DNA from: Flavobacteriales bacterium UBA7612
GTDB lineage: Bacteria > Bacteroidota > Bacteroidia > Flavobacteriales > Weeksellaceae
Assembly: GCA_002484335.1 (NCBI GenBank)
Contig: DLJQ01000012.1
Span: 260,300-324,299, forward strand
Direction: 5' to 3'
Length of the DNA stretch: 64,000 nt
Shown here: positions 43,217-52,272 of the stretch, piece after piece
How positions within the stretch are numbered: position 1 is the stretch's first letter
How the letters are laid out: the number at the start of each line of letters is the position of its first letter
Translations under genes and position numbers: made by a program
Notes under the pieces: model-generated
What the model saw: the letters and a program-made list of their open reading frames with translations, nothing else
The model's database searches: none
What the model was told of the DNA's origin: nothing

Positions 43217-44766
43217 TGAATAACAATTACTTTATTTCAGTTTTTGGAACTTTTGGTAGCCCGAATGGGTTTAACCAATCTTTCTTGTTTCTAGAAGACA
43301 AAACTATTGCACAAAGTATTAAAAAATTTGATTTGAATACAAATGCAATTATGTTATTTCCGAATACAAAATTATATTCTATTCGAAAAGATAACATAGG
43401 AGCAAATAAAATCATTTCTTACACGATTTATACGTACGCCAAAGAACCAAATTCTGATAGAAGTGGTTCTTTCATTGGTTCTGGTTTATCTTTTATTGAT
43501 CAAATTACTGAAGAAAGTATTAGCATTAATTTACTGAATGATTTTCATCAAAACCTCATCGAAAAAAATTTGAATAATGAAACACTTGTCGTAAATCATT
43601 CAAAAGATTTTTCAGTAACTCAGCCTAAAGATTTTGATAAAATAAATTATAATCTTAAAACGGTTGATGGTGTCAATTTTAATCAAAATTCGAATAAAAT
43701 TCTTGTTGTTTATTGCTTAACATCATTAAATCAATTACAATCATATTTCAAAAAATCATTGAATTTATTGAGTGAATATGATACAATTTATTTTACACAA
43801 GACAAAGAAATTGCTGAATATGTAAATTCGAAAAAAATCTTTGAAATAACAGATGAAGAAGGTTTTAAAAAAATAATTGATGAGGTAAAAGAAAAAAGAA
43901 AACAAGAAATTCTATCTAAAATAAATGATTTGCAACAAGCAAAAAATAGTTTAGAAGTTGATAGAAAAGCTCTTGTAGAAAAGCTTAAAATTCAGATTGA
44001 ACAAAATGAATTAAAACAAAAAGAAAACGAGAAAGTAATTCAAGATTCAAAAACTGATTTAAATACAATCAACCAAAAGTATTCTATTTTTTCGTCTAAA
44101 ATAGATGAGCTTGTACATTTATTACAAAAAAATGAACAATTAGAAACTGTTCAACAATTATATGTAGAAAATAAAAATATCTTTTTAAAAAGTATTCAAA
44201 ATAAAGATGAACTTCAACTGATTTCTTCATTAAAAAAACCTGAAGTTTCTTCTAATTTTAATCTACCTAAAAAAGAGAATAATAATAGTACGCTTTATCA
44301 TTTTAATGAAAATAAAACACAATCTCAACATCAGCCAAAAAATTCTAATTCTTCAATTTTTAAAATTTTGAGCTTATTTTTCGGATTGATTATAGTTGGC
44401 TTGTTAATTACTTATTTCTTCATATTACCTAAAACTAATCCCATACCAACACCACCAATTGCAGAAACTGCAATTACACAAGATAGTTTACAAAACATAA
44501 ATAAATTAAATCCTTTACCAAACTCTGAAATAGATTCGGTAGAATTAAAAAAGATAAATCTAAAGTTAGTCAAAAACTCTAAAATAGATAGCGTTGCTAA
44601 TTTTATATTCAAAGCAAATCCGAGTAGCATTACAGAATTTTATAAGTATCAAAAAACTGATTATAAAACATTTTTATATGAAAAAAATAACAGTTCTTTT
44701 AACATTGAAAATCAAGATACTATTTTCGTAGATTCTCTTAAAATTATTCCTAATTATAAGAAATAG
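43216..44766 (+). CDS. Coiled-coil membrane protein of the GTPase cassette (GTPase-associated-protein-like)
   Basis: A 516-residue protein in four parts. A folded N-terminal region (1-215) opens with YFISVFGTFGSPNGFNQSF and has YTYAKEPNSDRSGSFIGSG. A long coiled coil follows (about 220-330, rich in Lys/Glu/Gln), then a Ser/Asn/Gln linker, one membrane helix (382-403) and an outer tail of ~110 residues. The N-terminal part could be a GTPase-partner domain of the kind found beside conflict-system GTPases, but I cannot confirm it. The 1-base overlap with the GTPase gene implies coupled translation. Membrane anchoring matches the first gene of the cassette. Confidence 0.65.
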   Translation: MNNNYFISVFGTFGSPNGFNQSFLFLEDKTIAQSIKKFDLNTNAIMLFPNTKLYSIRKDNIGANKIISYTIYTYAKEPNSDRSGSFIGSGLSFIDQITEESISINLLNDFHQNLIEKNLNNETLVVNHSKDFSVTQPKDFDKINYNLKTVDGVNFNQNSNKILVVYCLTSLNQLQSYFKKSLNLLSEYDTIYFTQDKEIAEYVNSKKIFEITDEEGFKKIIDEVKEKRKQEILSKINDLQQAKNSLEVDRKALVEKLKIQIEQNELKQKENEKVIQDSKTDLNTINQKYSIFSSKIDELVHLLQKNEQLETVQQLYVENKNIFLKSIQNKDELQLISSLKKPEVSSNFNLPKKENNNSTLYHFNENKTQSQHQPKNSNSSIFKILSLFFGLIIVGLLITYFFILPKTNPIPTPPIAETAITQDSLQNINKLNPLPNSEIDSVELKKINLKLVKNSKIDSVANFIFKANPSSITEFYKYQKTDYKTFLYEKNNSSFNIENQDTIFVDSLKIIPNYKK

Positions 44767-44796
44767 AAAATTATTTAAATGAATTTCTTAACAATT

Positions 44797-44824
44797 TATG
44801 TTTCGACAAGCTCAACATGACATA
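44797..44824. repeat. 28-base repeat identical to 29984-30011
   Basis: TATGTTTCGACAAGCTCAAC followed by ATGACATA is identical at both places and appears inverted with two mismatches at 25207-25227. It lies 30 bases after the last gene of the GTPase cassette. Confidence 0.75.
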
Positions 44825-44923
44825 AAAACAAAAAATAATGAATTCAAAGAATTATTAAAATAGCAAGTTTCAGATTTTGTAATTACATTCATACAATGAT
44901 ATTTGTACCATAATTTCTGAACA

Positions 44924-45772
44924 ATGAACGAGCAAGAAAACATAAATTATATTCGCATTGCAAAAGCAATAGAATACATAAAAAATAATTTTAAACAGCA
45001 ACCAACACTCGATGAAATTGCAGAACAAGTCCATTTAAGTCCATTTCATTTTCAGCGAATATTCAAAGAATGGGCAGGTACAACACCAAAAAAATTCTTA
45101 CAGTATATAAGTGTACAATACGCCAAAGAACTATTAAAAGGAAAACAAGCAACACTTTTTGATACTGCATACGAAACTGGTTTTTCGAGTACAAGTCGTT
45201 TACACGATCTTTTTATAAATATCGAAGGAATGACACCAGCCGAATACAAAAATGAAGGTAAAAATCTGATTATTCATTACAATTTCTACCAAAGTCCATT
45301 CGGAAAAATAATCATTGCCTCAACACCAAAAGGAATTTGTTATATAGCTTTTAATGATGATGAAATACAAGCATTATTTCATCTCAAAGAAAAATTTCCC
45401 CAGGCAACTTTTTTACAAAAAGCAGATACAATTCACAAACAAGCCTTACATATTTTCTTAAATGATTGGAGTAAGTTATCAGAAATAAAATTACACCTAA
45501 AAGGAACAGATTTTCAACTAAAAGTATGGGAAGCCTTGCTTAAAATTCCGTTGGGACAACTTTCCACTTATGGAAATATCGCAAACAAAATAGGAAGCCC
45601 AAATGCATCTAGAGCTGTTGGTACCGCTATTGGGAATAACCCTATTGCATTTCTTATTCCCTGCCACAGAGTTATACAATCGTCTGGTAACACAGGAGGT
45701 TATATGTGGGGAAATACTCGAAAAACAGCAATAATAGGTTGGGAAGCAACAAAAATTAATAATGACATTTAA
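44924..45772 (+). CDS. Ada-like bifunctional AraC regulator / O6-alkylguanine-DNA methyltransferase
   Basis: A 282-residue fusion of an AraC-type DNA-binding domain (about 8-108; DEIAEQVHLSPFHFQRIF) and a methylguanine-DNA methyltransferase domain (about 118-275) whose acceptor is Cys247 in LIPCHRVI. The N-terminal zinc/phosphotriester-repair domain of E. coli Ada is absent, so methyl-sensing must differ. It repairs O6-methylguanine and probably regulates alkylation-response genes. An AlkB-like gene lies about 0.9 kb downstream on the same strand. Confidence 0.92.
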   Translation: MNEQENINYIRIAKAIEYIKNNFKQQPTLDEIAEQVHLSPFHFQRIFKEWAGTTPKKFLQYISVQYAKELLKGKQATLFDTAYETGFSSTSRLHDLFINIEGMTPAEYKNEGKNLIIHYNFYQSPFGKIIIASTPKGICYIAFNDDEIQALFHLKEKFPQATFLQKADTIHKQALHIFLNDWSKLSEIKLHLKGTDFQLKVWEALLKIPLGQLSTYGNIANKIGSPNASRAVGTAIGNNPIAFLIPCHRVIQSSGNTGGYMWGNTRKTAIIGWEATKINNDI

Positions 45773-45780
45773 TTTTTATT

Positions 45781-45884
45781 GGGCGGTTTAACCGGCTATT
45801 CGCTATATCTTTTATAATTCGTTGCTGCATTTTAACTTCGCTCAATGACCAATTAGAAAAGGATGCCGCTACTATCCGTACCGC
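45781..45884. repeat. Dispersed intergenic repeat, family B (copy 7)
   Basis: GGGCGGTTTAACCGGCTATTC, GCTATATCTTTTATAATT, AAAAGGATGCCGCTAC and TATCCGTACCGC. Closest to copy 6 at 33484-33591. The left end GGTTTAACC is itself a palindrome. It starts 8 bases after the Ada-like gene. Confidence 0.78.
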
Positions 45885-45936
45885 ACATACGACGTTTTTA
45901 AACTAAAAATTCATACATTGTATAGAAAAATTAATC

Positions 45937-46668
45937 ATGAATATAAAATTACTTTTTATACCTTTCTTTTTCTCAACATTCGTAATTTCTCAACAATATG
46001 ATAATGTATTTATAGAAAAATCAAAAGTTGATAAAAACAATAAAATTTACCAAATAAAAAATAGATATAACTTTGATGTAGAAATAAAAATAGATAATAA
46101 AAACTATTATTTATCTAAAATAAATATTGATTCTCTTACATCCTCTACAAATGATGCCATAAAAAATATTGCATTAGAAGTTCTAAAACCAAAATTATTT
46201 GAAGGAAGAACTAATAAAAACCAAACAGAAATTAGTTATTATAGCATTCCAAATCTTATGTTTAAAACCTCAACAGGGTTAGTAGAAAACAACCAAAATA
46301 TTTGGATACATCCGCCAAGATTTGGTTTTTTACGTTCATTAGAAACTTGTCCTTTTCCATATATTATATTAAATAAACCTATAGGTTACAAATGGAATGA
46401 TGCTATGAGCATAGGAAACTATTGGTCGGATAAAAGATGGGGAACTTGGGAAAATAGGCTATTACTAAAGTATAATTACGAAATTATAGGTGAAGAAATA
46501 ATAAAAACACCTTTAGGAAATTTAAAATCTCTAAAAGTTTATTCCTCTGCTACATCAGAAATAGGTAAAAGTATCTTAATTTCTTATTTCAATGAAACAT
46601 ATGGTTTCATAAAATTAGAATATACTTTATTCAATGGAATTAAAATAGATTTTAACCTGATTGAGTAA
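45937..46668 (+). CDS. Hypothetical secreted protein
   Basis: A 243-residue protein with an N-terminal signal peptide (cleavage near VISQQ, residues 17-20). The mature part is mixed alpha/beta with several Trp-containing motifs (WIHPPRFGFLRSLE, WSDKRWGTWENRL) and one Cys. I recognise no family and no catalytic motif. It is 28 bases upstream of the alkB-like gene on the same strand, but functional linkage is doubtful since it is exported. Confidence 0.65.
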   Translation: MNIKLLFIPFFFSTFVISQQYDNVFIEKSKVDKNNKIYQIKNRYNFDVEIKIDNKNYYLSKINIDSLTSSTNDAIKNIALEVLKPKLFEGRTNKNQTEISYYSIPNLMFKTSTGLVENNQNIWIHPPRFGFLRSLETCPFPYIILNKPIGYKWNDAMSIGNYWSDKRWGTWENRLLLKYNYEIIGEEIIKTPLGNLKSLKVYSSATSEIGKSILISYFNETYGFIKLEYTLFNGIKIDFNLIE

Positions 46669-46696
46669 ACATTAATTAAAAATCCATTCATATAAA

Positions 46697-47314
46697 ATGA
46701 ACTACGACTTATTTAACCAAACTATAGATGGAACAATAAATTGGTTACCAAAAGATGGTATTGTAAACTATTATGGTCATATTTTAACGAAAGAAGAAGC
46801 TGATTTTTTTTATAAAAAATTACTTGATAGTATTGAATGGAAAAATGACGAAGCTGTTGTTTTTGGAAAAAAAATTATCACAAAGCGTAAAGTTGCATGG
46901 TACGGAGAAAAACCATTCGAATATACCTATTCTAATACCACAAAACATGCTTTACCTTGGACTGAAGAATTATTAATTCTAAAAAATAAAGTTGAAAAAG
47001 AAACAGGAGAAACATACAATTCTTGTTTACTGAATCTTTATCACAATGGGGACGAAGGAATGGCTTGGCACAGTGATGGTGAAAAAGATTTAAAAAAAGA
47101 TGGTGCTATTGGCTCATTAAGTTTTGGTGCAGAAAGAAAATTTGCTTTTAAACACAAAGACTCAAAAGAGAAAATAGAACTTCTTTTAGAACATGGAAGT
47201 TTATTAGTGATGAAAGGAACTACACAAACTTATTGGCTCCATCGCTTACCTCCTACCAAAAAAATTAAAACTCCTAGAGTTAACCTTACCTTCCGAACTA
47301 TTGTAGAGAAATAA
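46697..47314 (+). CDS. AlkB-like 2OG-Fe(II) dioxygenase (DNA alkylation repair)
   Basis: A 205-residue dioxygenase. Iron ligands are His125 and Asp127 in AWHSDGE and His182 in YWLHRLP; Arg194/Arg200 in PRVNLTFR bind 2-oxoglutarate. LLNLYHNGDEGMAWH and SLSFGAERKFAFKHK match the ABH2/ABH3-like AlkB branch, which removes 1-methyladenine and 3-methylcytosine lesions by oxidative demethylation. With the Ada-like gene nearby it probably belongs to an alkylation response. Confidence 0.92.
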   Translation: MNYDLFNQTIDGTINWLPKDGIVNYYGHILTKEEADFFYKKLLDSIEWKNDEAVVFGKKIITKRKVAWYGEKPFEYTYSNTTKHALPWTEELLILKNKVEKETGETYNSCLLNLYHNGDEGMAWHSDGEKDLKKDGAIGSLSFGAERKFAFKHKDSKEKIELLLEHGSLLVMKGTTQTYWLHRLPPTKKIKTPRVNLTFRTIVEK

Positions 47315-47421
47315 ACATAATTAAAACCCATTTAAAAACAAGATTGCTATTTTGAATTTGCATCAGTAATTTATTAATTTAGCCAAAATAAGAGTTACAC
47401 ATAAATAATTAAACCTGTTTT

Positions 47422-48426
47422 ATGAAATTGATAAATTATTTTGAAGATTTATTTTTAAAAATTTATGAATTTATTTCTTTAAGAGGAATTAATAAAACTG
47501 ATTCTGACAGAGAAAAAGACTATAAAATAATAATAAATAGATACCTAACTTTAACAGCTATTATATTTTTAATTCATGGCTTTTCAAATTTTATTTATTT
47601 AGGATTCACCAAAGAAGGATTTTTTCTTTTATTTATTTTCTTAATATTCATTAGTTTAAGTTTATTCCTGACAAAATTTAGAACAAATAATTATTTTATT
47701 TCTTTTATTTTTTGCATTCTATCAGCTATTATAACTTATTTTTCCTCTTTTTGTGGAATAAAAAGTGGTGTTTTTCTTTTTTATTTTCCTCTTCTGACTG
47801 CATTACCAATTTTTTTCAATTTTAAAGAAGATAAATTTATTTTTTACTCCTTAATTTTTATAATCATAATAAGTTTTTATATATCAGCTATTAATGATTT
47901 TAAATTAGTGGAAATAAATAAAAAATTAAATGGGTATGAGCATGCTTTATTTATTATAAATATTACTTGCATGATTCTATTTTTAATTGTAAACTTTATA
48001 TTTCTTGAAGAAAAAAGAAATAATTATTATTATTCATTAAATAAAAATGTATCAAAAAAACAAATGATTGAAAATTTGAATAAAGAATTAAATCATTTAA
48101 AAGAAATTCAAAATAAAGAAGATATATCAGTTGAAAACATACAAGAACTTATAGATTCTTTACAATTAAACGATTCTATTTTTGTTGATAAATTATCAAA
48201 ATTATTCCCTGATTTTTTAGAAAAAGTAAAATTACAATCATCTAGTAAATTAAATGTTTCTGATTTAAAATATTGTGGAATGTTAAAGCTCGGATTCACT
48301 ACAAAACAAATTGCACTCTATACAAATTCATCTATTAAATCTGTAGAAAGTAAAAAATATCGTCTTCGAAAAAAATTAAGCATTCCTCTTGAAGAAGACT
48401 CAAAATTATGGTTTTTAAATATTTAA
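47422..48426 (+). CDS. Membrane-anchored LuxR-type regulator
   Basis: A 334-residue protein with six predicted membrane helices (about 35-200), a coiled-coil linker (about 203-245, NLNKELNHLKEIQNKE) and a C-terminal LuxR/GerE-type HTH (about 275-330; LKLGFTTKQIALYTNSSIKSVESKKYRLRKKL). The HTH of this type is frequent in Bacteroidota one-component membrane regulators. The next gene encodes a secreted AQVGINT protein, echoing the arrangement at 38-41 kb. Confidence 0.78.
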   Translation: MKLINYFEDLFLKIYEFISLRGINKTDSDREKDYKIIINRYLTLTAIIFLIHGFSNFIYLGFTKEGFFLLFIFLIFISLSLFLTKFRTNNYFISFIFCILSAIITYFSSFCGIKSGVFLFYFPLLTALPIFFNFKEDKFIFYSLIFIIIISFYISAINDFKLVEINKKLNGYEHALFIINITCMILFLIVNFIFLEEKRNNYYYSLNKNVSKKQMIENLNKELNHLKEIQNKEDISVENIQELIDSLQLNDSIFVDKLSKLFPDFLEKVKLQSSSKLNVSDLKYCGMLKLGFTTKQIALYTNSSIKSVESKKYRLRKKLSIPLEEDSKLWFLNI

Positions 48427-48530
48427 ACTTTTTATACTCCCTCTCACTTTCACTCGCAAGAGGATATAAGAGGATATAATATTGTTTATCATTTTATACT
48501 TCAAAATAGATTTGCAGTAAATTATAACAA

Positions 48531-49805
48531 ATGAAAACAATACATTTTTACATCTTTGTACTCTTTAGTTTTATCGTAAAAGCACAAGTAGGAATAAACA
48601 CACAAAATCCTCAAGGACTTTTTAATGTAGATGGAAAAACATCCACAGCTACAACAAACACTACAACGGGAACTCCTACTGATGCACAACTTGCAGATGA
48701 TTTTATCATTATGAAGGATGGTAGTGTTGGTGTAGGTGCAATTCCTGTATCTTCAGCAATTATGGAATTAAATGTAAGTCAATTAGCTTCAGGAAGTAAA
48801 AAAGGTTTTTTAGGACCAAGAGTTGCTCTTAAATCATATAATGATAATACAACTATTTCTTCCCCTGCTACAGGATTATTAGTTTATAATTTAGGTACTG
48901 AAAGTACATTTACTTATGCAGGATATGTATTTTGGGATGGTACACAATGGAAAACACTCGATGGAAAAACATTAAATACAGGTTCTGTTAATTCAATAAC
49001 GTGTTCTGCTGTAAAACTTTCACCTATTAATTATACTTTAGGAACAGAATTTAATGGTACTCTTACAGTTCCATATACTGATGGAAATGGAGGTATCTAT
49101 CCTGCACAAACAATTGGTCCTCTTAATGGTTTAACTGCTACTTTAACCGCTGGTAATTTTAACTTAGGTACAGGAGAATTAATATATTCAGTTTCAGGAA
49201 CTACTACTGTTTCTAGTCCAACAACTACTACTTTTCCTATTTCGATAGGAGGTCAAACTTGTAATGCTGTTGTAGGAGGTGCAAGAACACTTGAACCAGG
49301 AGAGTTTCAATTTTTTAATTATGAAATTCCTGCTTCGTATGTAGGATTATTAAGTGCTAATTCTTCTGGTGGAAGTATTTTGATGGGGAAAATTAGAATT
49401 GATATTTATTTTAATGCATCTTCAAATACAACTGGTGCTGTTTATCCAAATATCCCTAGAATATATAATGCTACAACAAGTAATATAAAATTATGGTATA
49501 GTGCTGTTTCTAATGTTACAAATTACATGGGAGGTAACATCTTATTAGCTCCTGGTGGATATGTAAATACTGATGATGGAATTTATTTAAACTTAGGATA
49601 CAATGACATCAGTACGTCAGCAGCTCGTACAGCTGTTACTGGAACTATACCAGCACAAGAGACGGAAACAATAGATTTTGTAGTAGATGGCGTATGGTAT
49701 AGAATGACAATATTTATTATTGTTGATAATAAAAATACTGCAACAGATACCGATAATACACGAATAATAAATATTGTCGCTCAGAGAATGTCCGGTTATA
49801 ATTAA
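48531..49805 (+). CDS. Secreted AQVGINT-type surface protein
   Basis: A 424-residue exported protein; signal peptide (about 1-18) ends at VKA before QVGINTQNP. Residues 20-130 have tail-fibre-like features (VDGK, DGSVGVGAIPVSS, ALKSYNDN, WDGTQWKTLDG) common in flavobacterial surface proteins. Later parts are Thr/Gly-rich beta structure (e.g. LTVPYTDGNGGIYPAQTI). No T9SS C-terminal sorting domain is visible, so the export route beyond the inner membrane is unclear. Ends in a strong terminator. Possibly controlled by the upstream membrane LuxR protein. Confidence 0.7.
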   Translation: MKTIHFYIFVLFSFIVKAQVGINTQNPQGLFNVDGKTSTATTNTTTGTPTDAQLADDFIIMKDGSVGVGAIPVSSAIMELNVSQLASGSKKGFLGPRVALKSYNDNTTISSPATGLLVYNLGTESTFTYAGYVFWDGTQWKTLDGKTLNTGSVNSITCSAVKLSPINYTLGTEFNGTLTVPYTDGNGGIYPAQTIGPLNGLTATLTAGNFNLGTGELIYSVSGTTTVSSPTTTTFPISIGGQTCNAVVGGARTLEPGEFQFFNYEIPASYVGLLSANSSGGSILMGKIRIDIYFNASSNTTGAVYPNIPRIYNATTSNIKLWYSAVSNVTNYMGGNILLAPGGYVNTDDGIYLNLGYNDISTSAARTAVTGTIPAQETETIDFVVDGVWYRMTIFIIVDNKNTATDTDNTRIINIVAQRMSGYN

Positions 49806-49828
49806 AAAAATAATACTATTATTTTTTT

Positions 49829-49860
49829 ACCTCTCTAATTCTTATTAGAGAGGTTTTTTT
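49829..49860. terminator. Terminator shared by the surface protein and hxlR
   Basis: ACCTCTCTAAT / ATTAGAGAGGT stem with a TCTT loop and T7, directly at the hxlR stop codon on the other strand; works for both convergent genes. Confidence 0.85.
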
Positions 49861-50266
49861 ATGATTCCATTTCTTCCATTACTTTTTTTACAAAAGCATT
49901 TTTATTCTTTTTAATTTCTTCTATAATTAATTTTCTTTCGTCTGATAACTGAAGATATTTATCTGCCCACAAATTTATTTCGACCATTATAGGAAATATA
50001 TCTATGCCTTTTTGAGATAATTTATATAATACTTTTGCTTTACTATCTGGATGTTCAGATTTTATGATAATTCCTTCTTCTTCCAACATTTGTAGCCTTG
50101 ATGCTAATATATTAGTAGCAATTTTTTCATCTGATTTAATAAAATCTCCATAAGTACATTGTTTAGAAAACATTAAATCTCTTATAATTAACATTGACCA
50201 TTTATCCCCCCAAATATCAAGGAAAGAACTAATAGGACATTCAGATCTTTTTTTAATTTTTTTCAT
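49859..50266 (-). CDS. HxlR-family winged-helix regulator
   Basis: A 135-residue MarR-like winged-helix protein. RSECPISSFLDIWGDKWSMLIIRDL carries the conserved N-terminal Cys (redox sensor in several HxlR proteins such as YodB and HypR), followed by the recognition helix around NILASRLQMLEEEGII. The start at 50266 (MKKIKKRSECP) is typical; an ATG 7 codons upstream lies within the operator-like dyad. Divergent from an oxidoreductase operon, which it probably represses until the Cys is modified by electrophiles. Confidence 0.9.
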   Translation of the reverse strand: MKKIKKRSECPISSFLDIWGDKWSMLIIRDLMFSKQCTYGDFIKSDEKIATNILASRLQMLEEEGIIIKSEHPDSKAKVLYKLSQKGIDIFPIMVEINLWADKYLQLSDERKLIIEEIKKNKNAFVKKVMEEMES

Positions 50267-50279
50267 AAATATAAAATTC

Positions 50280-50331
50280 ACTTGCAAAATAAAAGTAAAA
50301 TGTTATACATTTACACTTTCAAAATGCAAGT
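50280..50331. promoter_or_regulatory. Operator-like dyad between hxlR and nemA-type gene
   Basis: ACTTGCA (50280-50286) and TGCAAGT (50325-50331) are perfect inverted arms; AAAGT (50292-50296) and ACTTT (50315-50319) are nested inside around the same centre (about 50305.5). A symmetric array in an 88-base divergent gap is what an HxlR dimer pair would bind. Confidence 0.6.
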
Positions 50332-50354
50332 AAAATTACAAATAAAAATTTAAA

Positions 50355-51446
50355 ATGGAAAAAACATTCTTATTTGAGCCATATAATAAAAATGGTTTAG
50401 CACTAAATAATCGTATAGTAATGGCTCCTATGACTAGAGCAAGATCTAATAATCAAGATAATGTTGCTACAGAATTAACAGCGACATATTATGAACAACG
50501 TGCAAGTGCAGGACTTATAATTACTGAAGGAACATTTATTAGTCAGGAAGCAAAAGGTTCTATTAATATTCCTGGAATTTATACAGAACAACAGATTAAA
50601 GGTTGGAAATTGGCTACTAAAGCCGTTCATAATAAAAATGGAAAAATTTTTGCTCAACTATGGCATACTGGAGCATATTCTCATCCTGATTTACACGAAG
50701 GTAAATTACCTTTAGCTCCGTCAGATTATAATCCAGAACAACAGGTTTTTACTGAAAAAGGTTTACAACAAACCGTTGCTCCTCAACCAATGAAGATTGA
50801 TGATATAAAAAGAACTGTTAATGATTTTAAACAAGGTGCTATTAATGCTATTAAAGCCGAATTTGATGGTATAGAACTGCATGCAGCGAATGGATATTTA
50901 TTACAACAATTTTTTAGTAAAAATTCAAATAATAGAACAGATCAATATGGTGGAAATCCTGAAGATAGAGCTAGAATACTTTTTGAAATTTTAGATGAAA
51001 TAAAAACAGTTGTGGATTTAAAAAAAGTAGGAGTACGATTAAATCCATCTCTTGATGGAATTATGGGAATATCTGTTGATGATGAAACGATTGAAACTTA
51101 TACTTATATAGTAAATAAATTAAATGAATATGATTTAGCATATATCCACTTAATAGAACCATTTACTGACGTTAGCAATAATAAATATGCTATACAAGAA
51201 GTTACTAAATATTTTCGCAAAATATACAATGGTACTATTATAATAAATAGAGGATTCAATAAAGATACAGCAACTAAAGTGTTAGAAGATGGAGATGCTG
51301 ATTTAGTATCTTTCGGTGCTCCATTTATTGCTAATCCAGATTTAGTTGAACGCTACAAAAAAGATGCTCCTTTGAACCTACCAAATAAAGAAACATTTTA
51401 CACTCCAGGAAAAGAAGGTTACATTGATTATCCTACTCTAAATTAA
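50355..51446 (+). CDS. Old Yellow Enzyme family alkene reductase (NemA-like)
   Basis: A 363-residue FMN-dependent TIM-barrel reductase. RIVMAPMTRARS, AGLIITEGTFIS and ELHAANGYLLQQFFS (His/Asn pair binding the substrate carbonyl) followed by NRTDQYGG are OYE signatures. These enzymes reduce alpha,beta-unsaturated carbonyls, N-ethylmaleimide and nitro-esters. First gene of a four-gene run of NAD(P)H-linked oxidoreductases divergent from hxlR, consistent with electrophile detoxification. Confidence 0.92.
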   Translation: MEKTFLFEPYNKNGLALNNRIVMAPMTRARSNNQDNVATELTATYYEQRASAGLIITEGTFISQEAKGSINIPGIYTEQQIKGWKLATKAVHNKNGKIFAQLWHTGAYSHPDLHEGKLPLAPSDYNPEQQVFTEKGLQQTVAPQPMKIDDIKRTVNDFKQGAINAIKAEFDGIELHAANGYLLQQFFSKNSNNRTDQYGGNPEDRARILFEILDEIKTVVDLKKVGVRLNPSLDGIMGISVDDETIETYTYIVNKLNEYDLAYIHLIEPFTDVSNNKYAIQEVTKYFRKIYNGTIIINRGFNKDTATKVLEDGDADLVSFGAPFIANPDLVERYKKDAPLNLPNKETFYTPGKEGYIDYPTLN

Positions 51447-51476
51447 CAATATATTTTAACTAAAAATTATAAACAA

Positions 51477-52205
51477 ATGAAAACAACAAATAATACAATA
51501 TTTATAAGTGGCGGAAGCGCTGGAATTGGTTTAGCAATTGCAAAAAAATTAAATGCACTAGGAAATAAAATCATAATTAACGGGCGTAATAAAGAACGTT
51601 TAGAAAATGCCTTACTAGAATTAGATGATGCTATTGCAATGCAAGGAGATTTAGCATTAGAAGAAGATAGAATTCGAATAGCTAACGAATTAAAAAATAA
51701 TCATCCTGATGTTAATATAATTATTAATAATGCTGGTGCAGCTTTTTCATATCTATTAAATGAAACAACAAATGCTCATGAAAAAGCAATTATAGAAATG
51801 AATACAAATTATTTTGCTATAATACATTTTACAGAATTATTATTACCTCATTTAATTCAGAAAAAAGAAGCAGCCATTATAAATATTTCATCAATTGCAG
51901 TTTATGGAAGTCATAAGTTAGTCCCTACTTACGGTGCATCTAAAGCTGCATTACATAGCTATACAACAGCATTAAGACAAACTTATGAAAATCAAAAAAA
52001 TATTCAAGTTTACGAAGTATATCCCCCATTAGTAAATACAGATTTTTCAGCCGAAATTGGAGGTGCACAAGGTATTCCTGCGAGTGAAGTTGCCGATGAA
52101 TTAGTTATTGGATTAGAAAATAATTTATTCGATATACCAGTCGGTCAAACAAAAATATATGCTAAAGCCATTGGTGAAGCTATCTCAAAACTAACACAAA
52201 ATTAA
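51477..52205 (+). CDS. Short-chain dehydrogenase/reductase (DltE-like)
   Basis: A 242-residue classical SDR: cofactor loop SGGSAGIGLAIAKKL, NNAG, catalytic Ser in ISSIAVYGS and YGASK (Tyr/Lys pair). VYEVYPPLVNTDF near residue 180 is typical of the DltE-like subgroup. 30 bases after the OYE gene, so probably in the same HxlR-regulated operon. Substrate unknown; it is a relative of the next gene. Confidence 0.87.
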   Translation: MKTTNNTIFISGGSAGIGLAIAKKLNALGNKIIINGRNKERLENALLELDDAIAMQGDLALEEDRIRIANELKNNHPDVNIIINNAGAAFSYLLNETTNAHEKAIIEMNTNYFAIIHFTELLLPHLIQKKEAAIINISSIAVYGSHKLVPTYGASKAALHSYTTALRQTYENQKNIQVYEVYPPLVNTDFSAEIGGAQGIPASEVADELVIGLENNLFDIPVGQTKIYAKAIGEAISKLTQN

Positions 52206-52272
52206 AATGTAATTAGTCGATTATTTTTATAATAACTAATCGACTGATTTAATTAAATTTATTTCAATAATT

